Assembly (NCBI RefSeq): GCF_047495875.1
Contig: NC_092471.1
Span: 4,857,001 to 4,921,000, forward strand
DNA from: Pithys albifrons albifrons
Taxonomy: Eukaryota > Chordata > Aves > Passeriformes > Thamnophilidae
Length of the DNA: 64,000 nucleotides
Reading direction: 5' to 3'
This document shows, piece by piece, positions 23,797 to 35,739 of this stretch. Made by a program: the position numbers and the translations under genes. A model generated the notes under the pieces. The model saw nothing but the letters and a program-made list of their open reading frames with translations. It had not been told where the DNA came from and searched no databases. How positions within the stretch are numbered: the first letter of the stretch is position 1; each line of letters starts with the position of its first letter.

Positions 23797-24623
23797 TTCT
23801 GTACCTTCCTCACCTCTTGCTTTTCTTCACCACTGGTACAAAAAATGGTGATAACTCCCTGCCATGATTGTGATAGTGGGGGAACATCAGAGGTATAATT
23901 GCATTATATTCCTCCTCCAGGTCCACCAGAAAACAACACTCACCTCATTTGATGAAGGTGCAAGGATACTGGTGTAATACTAACAGGAAAATACAAGAAC
24001 ACAAGCCAGCAAGTTTCTGTGAAAGCAGCAACTGAAGGTGAAAAGAGTATTTTCAGTTCTGCACAGGAGACAGGCAGTGGAGAGCAGATTTTGTGATCAT
24101 GAGGAACTGAAAGACAAAACAGGCCATATAAAAACTGTGAACTCTGTACTACATACAACTCATGGGTGAATGAATAGTTTTTCTGTTCTTTCTTCTATGA
24201 CCTCACCTTTTAAACAATCTCTTTTTTCTTACTTTTTTTTTCAATTCTTTACAGTACATTTTCAAAACTACAGTCTTTCTCAAATGTTACCTGAAAGAAC
24301 AGTCTATTCAAGAAGAACTATATAGCAAAATTTGGTTTCTCCATGTTGAAATCAATCTTGGAATTGAAATGAAAATTCCTGACAAGTCTGTCTTTCTGAT
24401 TTGAAAGCATTTCTGCAATACTTTTTAATCAGGTAGTAAAATTTTTCTTTTTTTCTTCAAATTTTAAGATGGAATTCACATGTAAGAGAGAGGCAGGTGG
24501 GCAAAGCACTGAGAAACACACCCAATTGCCTAAATACAATCACAAAACTACATAGGGAAAAGCATGTTAAAAAACCAGACAGGAAGATGATAAAAAGAAA
24601 CAAAGATGGAGAAACACATCCAG

Positions 24624-24770
24624 TAAAAAAAACAAAATCCAACCAACCAAAAAAAAATAAAAAAACAAAAGGCCAAAAAGAACCCAAACCAAACAAAAAA
24701 CCAACCAAACATAAAAACAAAAACAAACAAACGAAAAAAAAGACACCCAAAAAACCAAAAAAACCCAACA
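24624..24770. repeat. A/C-rich low-complexity tract
   Basis: About 147 bases dominated by AAAC, CCAA and poly(A) phrases. On the minus strand it yields a Phe/Leu/Val-rich open frame that is an artefact of the composition. Confidence 0.88.
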
Positions 24771-27700
24771 GGGAATATACGAAGTAAAGAAAATCAGAAT
24801 CCTGGGAAATATTAGAATGTGGAATAATTAATACTGAGATTTATCCATCTCAATGCACCCAGAGATTTTGGAGTTACTGTCGTCCCTCAGTTTCATTAAG
24901 CAATTAATACACATTGTATGATTTGAGTTTCATAACATACCTCATAGTATAATACAGTGATATGCTGTTTGTGTGACATTTTCACTCCTAAACATTCATC
25001 TTCTTTCCGCTCAAACAGACTGATTAAACTTTAAACAGAGAAGCCGTGAGTTGGGAAGGGTTTATTTGCAGCTCACATATGGCTCCTGTCGTTGCTGCAG
25101 ATGACTTTAGAACAGCACGAAAGGGCAACTGTCTAGACCCCCCTGAATCACTTGGAGCCCTACATATGGTTTCTATTAATCTTTAGTTTTCTCCAAAACC
25201 TGTTCTTTTTTCTTCACCTTCCCCTCAATCTATAAAACTCTGCCTGCCTTGGAGGTCTCGCCACAAAACTAATTTGTGAAATGAGAGTCTGGTTCTGCAA
25301 ACATTTGCCCACATATGCACAGAAAACTTTAGGCTATGTCTTCTTAACGACTTCAATATGACTCAAATAATTAAAGCTCAAAGCATATGCAAGCTGTCTT
25401 AATTCAGGATAGAAAGGAACAGTTTTCCATGTCAGTGGATGAGGACTCTGTGATCTGACCCAGGGAAATGCTCAGATTCAAAGGCAGCCTCAATGGATGA
25501 CGTTCACCTGAGGTGGAACAGCCTCAGGCAACACACAGACAATGGAAATCAGCCAGAAAGGGAGAGAGGCAGCGATCACAGGCGTGTTTGCCCCCTAAAA
25601 TATTACAGCATAAACCAGGCCCAGCTACAAAACAAAAATAGTAACCACATTTCCTTTCCTGAGCAGGTCTGAGAAGTTTGGAAGCACAGATACACCTTTA
25701 TGGCTTGGGGGACACCTGAGCAACTCCCTTCCCAGCAGTGGTGCACCAACTATTGCATTGCATTTTACAAATCCATGTTATACCACACACAGACATGCAT
25801 AAATATACACACACTCACTAGTGTGATCTTATATGCAAATAAATAAACTAACCTGCATAGACTGTTTTACTGTAAAATGAATATCTGAGGATTTCCTTAA
25901 TAAAAATCCCCAATATTTTCCTTCTTGTTTTAGTTTTGTTTTTCTTAATATTCCCTCAGAGAAAACAACAGAAAAAAAGCAGGAAGGAAAGAAAAATACT
26001 TCACATTAAAGTTGTCACCAGAGCAAGACACTAACAGCACAAGACCACTAAAAATATAAACTGTTATTTCTTAATAATGAAATATACGTAGCTGGAATAA
26101 ACATAATAAGCTAGTTAGCTGATAACTTACTTACAGTAATGCAGTAAAGTTTATCACAATACACAGAAGTATCCATCACAGTTAATTTTATTTCATGCTG
26201 CAAACGTCCTGGCAGCAGAAAGCTGCCTGAAAGTACTGAATTTTCACATTCCTTCTGTTTGTTTAAGGTGAGGTGTCTGAAACAAAGACTATGGAGGAGA
26301 AAAATTAGTTTCACAAATTAGAAACCATATTTCTCAAAGCAAATTAATCACCATAATTTTTTATTTTCTAGTGAATGTAACTGTTAACCATTAAGAAAGT
26401 CATTCTCCTCTGGGTCGCTTGTATTGGAAGAAAAATATCAAGTTGCTCTTAAGAGATACCTCGTGGGTATCAGTGGAATGGGATGCCCTTTTTGTTATCT
26501 CTGTGTGACATCTGGAGCTCAATTTTTTTTTGTCTAATTTTTCCTATGTAGCACCTATTACTTGTATTATTCCTAAGTACAACAATACAATTATCTATTG
26601 AGAAAAAAGTCTAATATCAAATAGGACCCAATTTTAATACATAACAATTCTGTGTTTTCTAAGCATGATGAAAAGTGATTGTAAGGAAGTACCTCTTTCC
26701 TTAATAAAAACTTATGCTATTAAATTCTGAGGCAAAATATTTGAAGTGCGCAAGGCAAGACTTCTGTTCCTGTGACAAAACTGGTGTTAAAGAGCAACTG
26801 ACTTTTCCTTTACAGACAATATTACTATCTCATCACAGTTACTGCTTACAAATACATGGTGTCCAATGCACACTGTTTTTAATTATACCTTTTTTGGGAA
26901 AAAGTCCACTCATCAGACCCCATGACCAGTAATTCTAATTAATTACTCTCTTACAAGTTTATAAGTTTATTTGGTTTTCACTCTCATCAGGTGTTTTTTG
27001 GAAAGAATATACATCAGTGAAACTTTCTTCAAATGCAAAAGGTAAGTTTGCATTTGTAAAACCTGAAACATTGATTTTGTTTTTCTTTTGTATAAATATA
27101 TAACCAGGTGCTGTATAAGGGAGTGAAGACTTCAGGATAATTTAGAAAGGTGCTCTCCTAAATGAACATAAGCTACGTTGTACTCCAGAACTTAGTGAGG
27201 TCCTTACTGTGAGAAAATCGCTCTGTGTCCTTACCCAGACACAAAGACTTGGAGTTAATTTCTGCTGGTTGATTATCTGAACAAAGCAATCCCCATGGAG
27301 GATACTTGGCTGATATTGCAGCTGATGTAAAATGAAACTCCCAGGAAAATATGGAGCATTGAACTAGTGATCCTTCCAGCTTAGTTGTGCTGCTGTAGGC
27401 ACAGGATGCACATGTTGGATAAACACTGCTCAGGGCTATCTCTATATGCCCGTTTAAAATACAGGCAATGACTGGGAGAGGAGCCTGTCAAATACTACAA
27501 GGACATGCTCAAGGCAAATTTTCGAGCTGTGTGGCATTAATTCCACAACATGGACTGAGGAGCTGGAGACTGCAGGGTCAGAGATTATACACTGAATCTG
27601 TCAAAGTTTATGAGCAAAACAGTATTGACACTGCACATCACTGCAGATGCCAGAGAAAAGCAGGTGTTGTGGGTAAAGAAAATGTGACTTCTGCACCCGC

Positions 27701-28011
27701 TCTGGTGCTATAAAAATCAGAGCAGTTTCTCAAAGAAACATCAAAGGCAGAATTTTTTATACAAGATGGATATAAGACTTCATTCTTCCCTACTTCTGCA
27801 CCTCTTCAAAATATAATTATAAAGTGAACTGGACCACATTCACTTATGATGCAAATCCATTTCTGGGAGAAAATCTAATCCACTAACAGAAGTCTGCAGC
27901 ATGTTGATACCTTATAATTAAACAAACTGGATTTCCCTTCATCTTATCTGTATGGCTTGAAAAAAAATATTGTTTTAAAAAGCAGATTACTATTTTTTGG
28001 CATGAACTAGG

Positions 28012-28222
28012 TTTAGACTGTGAGGGTGGGCAGGCCCTGGCACAGGATGGACAGAGAAGCTGTGGCTGACCCATTTCTAGGAGTGTCCAAGACCAGGCTG
28101 GATGGGACTTGGAGCAATCTGGGCTAGTGGAAGGTGTCCCTGTCCATGGCAGGGGGTTGGAACTGAATGATCTTGAAGGTCCTTTCCAACTCAAACCATT
28201 CCATGATTCTGTTATTCTATGA
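28012..28222 (+). mobile_element. CR1 3' fragment
   Basis: The sequence follows the CR1 3' end: a remnant of the ORF2 tail (CTGTGAGGGTGG), then the GTGTCCAAG..CAGGCTGGATGGG block, TGTCCCTG.CCATGGCAGGGGG, the hairpin arms GGTTGGA and TCCAACT, and decayed octamers (ATTCTGTT, ATTCTATG). It is much more diverged than the 15.7-kb element, so it is an older, strongly 5'-truncated copy. Confidence 0.92.
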
Positions 28223-31200
28223 CTAGTAATGACTAGATGTATGAGGGAGAAAAATTCAAATTGTTCATCTTGAGTAGAATTACGTGAGCTTTTTGCTAAA
28301 CAGGAACCTGATTTGAAATCTCAGAGAAAAGATTTTAGATAATATAGATTTTGTAGCCCTGGTTTATTTTTATGTTTGCTGTATTTAATTCCTTTTAAGG
28401 AAAAAATCTATAAGAGTTACTAATTTTTTTTGTCAAATAACATTAGCCATTCTTGTGCAGCCTCTGGGGAATTTCTACTCACACAAGGATTACCATAAAC
28501 CTGTTTCCACCTGCACTGAGAGCCAAAACTTTAACACCTCTTTCAATTGACTTTGCTCACATATCCTCTATGCACACATTCCCAGCTCCATTTACTGCAC
28601 TTGTCCTTGCATATGTTTCTGCATTATTCAGTAACAAATTCAGTCCTCAGGCATAAACAAACAAATCACATATGTTTCATTAGCTGCAGAAAGGTCTAAT
28701 TGCAATAAGCAGAGACACAGAAGTAAGAAATTTGAAAATTTAAGGATCTGTTCAGAATTGTTACTATAGTTCCACCACAAAATGCATATACTTAAGCAAA
28801 ACTTTATAATATAAATTAATAGATACAAGCCTAATGAAAATGAAAGGAAAACTAGAACAGAATATATATTAGAGCATCATTAATATCTCATGGAAAAATA
28901 TATTCAGGTATAAATTGGCCAAACACAGTTACAATTTCAGGTTCTCTGTGGAGAGTGTGGGATTAAGACCCTTCTCCTCTGCAGCAGAAACAGTTGGGAT
29001 TTTCCATTAATGAAGAAATAAGTAAGATCCACAGAATATAAAATTGAATTCCACAGAATTCCAGGCTTTCCAGAAGAGGAGGAGATCACAATGTAATTAA
29101 CAGCTACCAGATTGCTTTTCTGTTGCCAGTGCTATGTAATTATTCTAGAAATTCCTTCAAACCTCAGTTATCTTGTAAAGTACATTTGAAAATATGTACC
29201 TTACACTACCCTCAGCTTCTCACACTCATTTCATGTTGCTTGATTTTTCTTAGTTTGGCTATGACTTACAGGTAGTAATACCAAGCTATTAATAACCCAG
29301 GAAGATATAAAAGCATTTAATGAACTTCTGGGAAAGTAGATAGAAAAAAAAATATTCTATTTCTGTAATGAAACTACATATATAGAAATAGCATTAAATA
29401 TGAGAATTTCAAAGAATACCCTAAAATAGTATTTCCTGTGATAATTCTGAGCCTTTAGCTTGCCAAGTTAAATTAACCTGCAAGAACAAATCAGCTTTCA
29501 AGGAAAACAGTTATTCCTACCATATCAAATATGGCCACCAAGTATTTATAAGTTTGACTGTCTCTGAAAGAAAGTTAGGTTTAAAAAATGGGCCAATTCC
29601 AGCCTGAAACACTTTTCTATAAAGAAAATAGGTTTCTTACCGTACTGTCTCTAGTATTAACAAGAGGCAGATGCATCTCCTGAAAAATCAGAAAGATTAA
29701 TTTCTGTGTGTGCACAAACACATGTATATTACATGTATATCTATTTTTATGTACATAAATAGAGAGGGATAAATATCTGCATTGAAACACATGACAACGA
29801 TTAAAAAAGAAATAAATCATCAAAATTTATCACAACTTAGTCCAGTTAATAACTGTAAGTTTTGGACCATATCTTGAATCTACTGTAGGAATAGACAAAC
29901 ACTGAGTCAAACACCAGCAGTTCTCACAGATCTACAATGACAACCATTTTTTCTCTATTTTGCTGGGAGCTACTAAGAAACAGAGCAAACACTGCACTTG
30001 CTCACTGCTCTGAAACTGCAGTGCCCTCAGCTCTGGGTGAGCCCAAACCCTGCTGCTGGCAGTCCTGCAGAGGGGTGCCCAGCTGCAGGCTGGGTGTGCT
30101 CAGGACTCTGCCCAGTGCTGGGCACTGACCAGAGACTGACTCATTCCTGTGCTCTCACAGCCATAGACGGAGCTGAAGGGCTTCAGCCTTGCTGTGCCTT
30201 GGTTAGACAGTCCTTAACTTTGCCTGAGAACACCACAAAGTTAAGGGATAAGCTGCCTACACTGGCTTTGTTACCTGACTATATCCCCATGAATAAATTG
30301 CCAAGCTGCAGCACGAGATGGGAGGTGTGGTATTTACAGATGACTTTCCAAACATATTTAGTGGCTTATGAGCACAAGCCGTGCTGAAGGGAGAAGGAAC
30401 TGAACTCCTGTGACACTAAACTGTTGAAGTTCCCACCTCCCCCTGCCTCAGCTTCATATCACTAGAAAACAAATCCTTAAAGGAATTTCACATGAGAGAC
30501 GAGCATTGGTGCAATTTACTATTTCTCATTGAGGCTGAGAGGGAATCTGATGTAACTGTGAAGAGGAAACAGGTGAGTTCAGATGGAGACAAATGAGACC
30601 CAAGCACTTCACCAGATATCTTCTTATAATTAAGAAAGTGTCAGAGCCTCTGTCCTAAATTTGTTCTGTTGCAGTTAATAGAACAGATCATTGTTTCTGA
30701 GGTTAAGACATATTAGAATTTTTATTAAGAATTCCTTCTAACAAATGAGAAATACAAGAGCAAAACTGTTATTTGAATGTCACTGATTCTTCAGTTTTAA
30801 TACATCTAATTTTCTCTTTCTCTTGGCAATGCTACTAGTTGAGCTGTCTGCAGCATTATCCAGAGCTCAGGCAAAAACACAGAAGATTCAGTGGTTTGCA
30901 ATTGAAATGAGATTTCATAAATCAAGAGAATACAGCACTGCCTGGTAGTGGAAAGCTGGCTCTGCACTATTTTAAAACAATATTTTAAAGAACACTTTAA
31001 TTTAAGCAGAAAATGATTTTATCAGTACTGTTAGCACCAGTTATTCTTTTATATATTATTGGTGTCTTTTCATATCTTGGACATAAAAATATACAGTCCT
31101 TCCTTTTTTCTTTCAACAACATCCTTTCTATATGTATTAAAGATGTTATCCAAAAATTCTATCTTCTAAAATTCTTCTCCCTTATTTGATTGTGCAGCTT

Positions 31201-33150
31201 TGCTCTTAATTTTTTTTTTCACTTGGTGTTGGTTTCCTTCATGCAAAGGCTTCAGATTTATTTTTAGTGTCTTATATAATTGTTCACTAATGCCTTATTA
31301 AAGCTGAACACCTGTAGCTTCAGTTATCTTATAAATGAGTTAACAAGGAAAAATACCCCCCCAGGGAAGCTTGTATTATATATCTGAACCAGGAGAATTA
31401 AAACATTTTGTAGCTCCTCAAAGTTAGCTGTTCTTTGGTTCCAGCATTTCAAGCTGTTATTCATGCTTTTTGGCAATGAGGAAAGAATCAGATTAACACT
31501 GAAAAGAATGAACATGGCAAACTGAATTCTTCTGTAGGAGGCTCCTGCAAAAGCTCATGACTTTGAATATGTTAGTCCTTAACAGACATGATGAAAGTGT
31601 CCTTTGCAGAAGCTTGGCATTCTGCTCAGCAGACACACAAGAGATACCAGCCCAGAATCATAACATTATTTTCTCACAGTTGTTCATTCTTTAAAATTCT
31701 GATGCAGGCAGTGGCAACACGTTTGTTTGCTGCCTCTGCAAAGCCTTTATTAGCAAGGGGTTTGCCAGGCTCCCAGTGAGCAGCACCCAGGCAGTGGTTA
31801 TCTGAACAAGGCACTTTTGGAGCGGGTTAGCCAAGCAGTCCTGCTTGCAGCTGAGCCTCCCAACCAGCCCAGCACTCATGGTCCTCATCCTCTCCCATGG
31901 CAGCATTGCCTCTCCTCCAAGTTTACCCACCACAGCTGTGTGTGTCCCAGGCAGGGAGCAGCCCAGGCACACGTGCCGCTGGAATGGGAGGAGAGAGGGG
32001 AACTCATTTCTGGAGCTATAATAAAACTAGCAATTTATCTTGTCTTTTTCTGAACAGTCTTTTATAAAACAAATCAAATATTCTCACAAGTGTGATTCCA
32101 GTGTCATTTCTGAATGGAAAGCTCAGGTCTTTTTAGTATAATTTGATAGTGTGTGATGTAATTGGCCCCTGGCTGATGCCTTCATTTATTTCATGCATTT
32201 TCAGAGACACATCAATAGTGAAATCTGGTGCAAGCCTTGTCCTCTTAAGGGAAAGAGCTTGGAACATACTCCTGGAGGAAGAAAAAGTAAATGATCCAAA
32301 GTGGGCATGACTTGAACTCAAAGCTCTTTCCACACTCCATGCTGCTGGAAGCACCTCCTGTGCTGTAGCTGCATTTAAAAGTCTAACAGAGGAAAGATAT
32401 CTGAGTTTGCACTTATTTACCAGATCTGTAATAGAGGATTCATTATAAAAATAAAAACAAAAATTCACCAGATGAGCACTAAAGTAATTAAAGCCTATCA
32501 AATTGATCCTCATTGCACTATTGATGGGATATACCCAGACAGGACTCTATTGAATTCCCATTATCTTAACTGAAAGCATAATAATGCAGATCCACTGCCT
32601 GCTCTAAAAATGGTTCTCTGAGCTTTTTCACGACTGATTGTAAAATAGACTTATTGGAATGTCGTAAAACAATTCTTTGTTTATTTACAGGTATGAAAAT
32701 AAAGCCCCCAGTCACAATTTGTCAGATTTTACAGAGTCTCGCAAAACCCAGAATATATGCTCAGTTTAAACACTGTAAAATAAAGATGACTCACTTCAAA
32801 TGATGGCCCAAGGGCCTGCATGTTGTAAAGTTGACACATTTGAGTTATAGGAAAACCAAAGTGTCCAGAGCTAATTAAATCCATTCATCTTGGACTTTAA
32901 AGTTTTAGACAGATCTGTAATGAAAATTTATTTCAATTTCTTTCTGTTACTTATTTCAAATCTCTCTACAGCCCTACTGAATGACCAGATGTTTAGAAAA
33001 TCCTGGATCTGGTAGCTGGGAAGGGTTTTGTGGTGCTGAGAGCTCTGTGCTTTAACAAAAAGAACTGTGATTCTCCAACATCGATTCCACATGAATCTTT
33101 GCATGATGAAAAACAGCTCTAGAAGATTGTTCTACTAAATGAGGTGCAGG
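28223..33150. other. No recognisable gene
   Basis: AT-rich with GC-richer islands near 30030-30180 and 31690-32000. Open frames over these islands show no domain. See the separate candidates at 32133-32271 and 32678-32696. Confidence 0.5.
32133..32271 (-). other. Weak terminal-exon candidate, unknown product
   Basis: On the minus strand a pyrimidine-rich acceptor-like ACTTTTTCTTCCTCCAG ends at 32272. It is followed by 45 open codons and a TAA. The peptide includes LAPDFTIDVSLKMHEIN. It is shorter and less coding-like than the 44.9-kb candidate. Confidence 0.13.
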
Positions 33151-33159
33151 CCCCTGACT

Positions 33160-33680
33160 GTGTAGGAGAACACAAGGCTGAAGGGCACTGAGGAACAGAA
33201 CCACGGGAGCTGTTGAGTATCTGGATTGGAACTGAACTCAGGAGACATTCAGCACTCACCTCATATCAAGGGTTTCACTGGTTCACATCACCAGGTCACC
33301 CTTGGGAGGGCTGATAGGTATCTCCTGTGGCTTTACCCATCCTGAGGAGCTCCTGTGCTGTGCTCCTTGATCTAGTCCTGGTTCCCCAAGTTCCCTACTC
33401 TGGAACCAGGAGGCCAAGAGCTCCATCCATTACTCTGTTGGCATTACAAAACCTGTAAATCTTGAAACCCTGGGCTGAATCCAGGACTCTTGGGGCTTCC
33501 CTGTTGCAGAGCTGGAAGCCTGGAAGTTCTGGGCTGCATTCCCAGGTCCTGCAGTGCATAGGCAGCCTGGATGGCAGAGCAGCCATAAGGCACAGATCCT
33601 GAGAGCCCTGCATCTGCTCAGGGAAATTGGTACTTGGATGGAAACAGAGAAAGTGAAACACAGAAAACAATTTTACAGAG
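33160..33680. repeat. GC-richer segment, possible old dispersed repeat
   Basis: About 500 bases rich in CCTGG, GGAAGCCTGG and CCAGG phrases with AT-rich flanks on both sides. The texture resembles decayed avian LTR sequence, and parts feel familiar, but I cannot assign a family or define ends. Confidence 0.3.
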
Positions 33681-34306
33681 CAGCTGGGCTATGAAGAGCC
33701 TGCATATTTGGCAACAGTGCCTTTTATTCCCAGAGTTTGGGGAATAGGTGTGGTGTTTGTTGGGTTTTTTTCAAAGAAACAGAAGTATCCAATCACTTCT
33801 GGTGGGTCTTCTAGTAAATCTCCCCTTTTCTTAACATACCAAAACCACAATGCACAAGATGAAAAAACCAAAAAACCAAAACATGATTACTTTGGTAAAG
33901 AACACATGAGACAAAGTGGAGACAACAATCACCAGTTTAGGGAAAAGCTCTCAAAACAAACATGAGATCTGTGCTCCCTAAAGTTACAGAACAGCTGAGC
34001 AGACACAAAGACATCAGTTCTACCTAGCAAAAGTAGCACAGGAATATGCAACTCTGGCTGGATTCTGTGACCTGAAGTTATTAATCACCAATTTGTGTGG
34101 GCTTCAATCACTGCCACTGCACTTGGATGCAGACCAGGAGCACTGCAGGAAATTCAGAGAGCCCAGAGGTGCATCTACCTCAACTCTGGTGACAGTTTCT
34201 TCCCTGAAGTTACTCCTTCTGCTTCAGGTTTATTAGGAATGATTACAATTGTGTTCTGTCCATCTCTCACCACATTTAATTGGATGCCTGTAATGTTAAT
34301 CCTATG

Positions 34307-34360
34307 AAAAAAAAAACACACAAAAAAAAAAACAAAACCAGAAAACCAAACCAAACCAAG
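34307..34360. repeat. A/C-rich low-complexity tract
   Basis: Two poly(A) runs separated by ACACAC, then AACAAAACC and CCAAACCAAACC phrases. Same compositional class as the tracts near 21.5, 24.7 and 40.7 kb. Confidence 0.85.
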
Positions 34361-35606
34361 GCACATTTAAGCAGAATGCACAATTTTCCAAACCCTATTA
34401 TTTACCTGTTTGTGTTCATCATATTAAGTCTAATGACTGTTTGAGACTACAGCCTTAATCATATTTCCCCCCATTATGTAACTCAACAATGACAAATAGT
34501 CCCAGGACTAAAAAGTCGATCAAATCTGTTGAATAATAACAGATGGGGATTGTCTTCTGTGTTGTTGTGACAAATGAGTTTTACAGTTGGGACTCTGACT
34601 TGACCATTATAATCTAATCAATCAATCAGTGAAATTCCAGGCAAATGAAACTCCAACTGAAAGGTCAGAAGTGGTTATCACTACTGTACTTTGTGCTGCA
34701 GAGCATTTTAAATAGTTAAATGGCTCTGTACATGTGCATGGCTTTTATTTGTAATTTATTCATGATTTTACATTAATCACTGACATCCTGACACCTAATT
34801 AGTAACACTCCCAGGTAACTTGGGGTGAGAGCTACCATAGGTATTTTAATAATCAAAGTTGAGACAGCAAGCTCAAATCAGGGCTTCAAATTGAACAGCA
34901 ACAGGTAGTATTTAATTAGTTTCATCTGTATATACTCTATTCCATTTCACTGACAGTTCAGGCTCACTCAAAGTCAAACAGAAATTAAAGCAAAAAAGCT
35001 TTCAAAAATAGTTTATAGCAATGCTACAAAATTCCATTAATACATGAATAGTGTAATTTATCATCTATAGCTTGGAAAACACTGTGGAATTCTGTCATCA
35101 AGCTCTCTGCAGAAATCACTGACATCATTTTTGGCTCCAAAAAGCATTGCTGCCATCCATACATTAAGTCACAACCTGAAGATCTGAATGTGAGTATTTG
35201 GAAGATCTCTAAGAACCCTCTCCCTTATTCAGATGATGACTCAGTGTTGTACTTATTTAATTGAAAATTAATTTCACACTAAACCAGTTTTTACCTTCCT
35301 AATTTATGAGAGATCTATCAAGGAGATTTACCTGGAAAAACACATTTCCTCTCTTTCCATAGTGTGCCAATTTCTTTGTGTTATTTTTTTGTGATAGGAA
35401 GTTTTAATTTGAAAGAAAAAAAATCAAACTGTTAAACTTGATTCAAAACATTTCTTATTTTTTTTAGATGTTACCTTCTCTACCCGTCTCAAAGTTCAAG
35501 TAATTTTGCCTATTTTATTTTGCTTCAGCTAAGAACCAGAAGAATGAGTTATTCACAGAGTTCTACTGCTCTGTAGCATCCACACAAGACTTTGTTTCCT
35601 CAACAG

Positions 35607-35739
35607 AGCTATAAACTCCTTAAAGAGGGCCATGGGCTTTGCAGCTGGAGGGATCCTCGCAATGCATTCAGCTGGGAGCTTCTTCCAAGCACTCAACATC
35701 ACAGACTTCATCTGCTGCTTTATCAAGAACATAGAAAAT
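35607..35739 (+). other. Splice-bounded open segment, unknown product
   Basis: An acceptor-like TTTGTTTCCTCAACAG and a donor-like AAAAT|GTAAGC bracket 133 bases. Two of the three frames are fully open across it; one reads GFAAGGILAMHSAG followed by SFFQALNITDF. It is too short to stand out as an open frame on its own. Two open frames could be chance at this length. The product is not recognised. Confidence 0.17.

Larger units (their letters stand above)
19448..28011. other. No recognisable gene
   Basis: The DNA downstream of the CR1 element is AT-rich. Apart from the small repeats listed and the 21.8-kb minus-strand candidate, nothing identifiable was seen. Confidence 0.55.

Noticed and set aside
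24457..24768. Minus-strand 103-codon frame rich in Phe, Leu and Val, resembling a membrane protein
   Set aside because: It is the complement of an A/C-rich low-complexity tract; composition alone explains the hydrophobicity.
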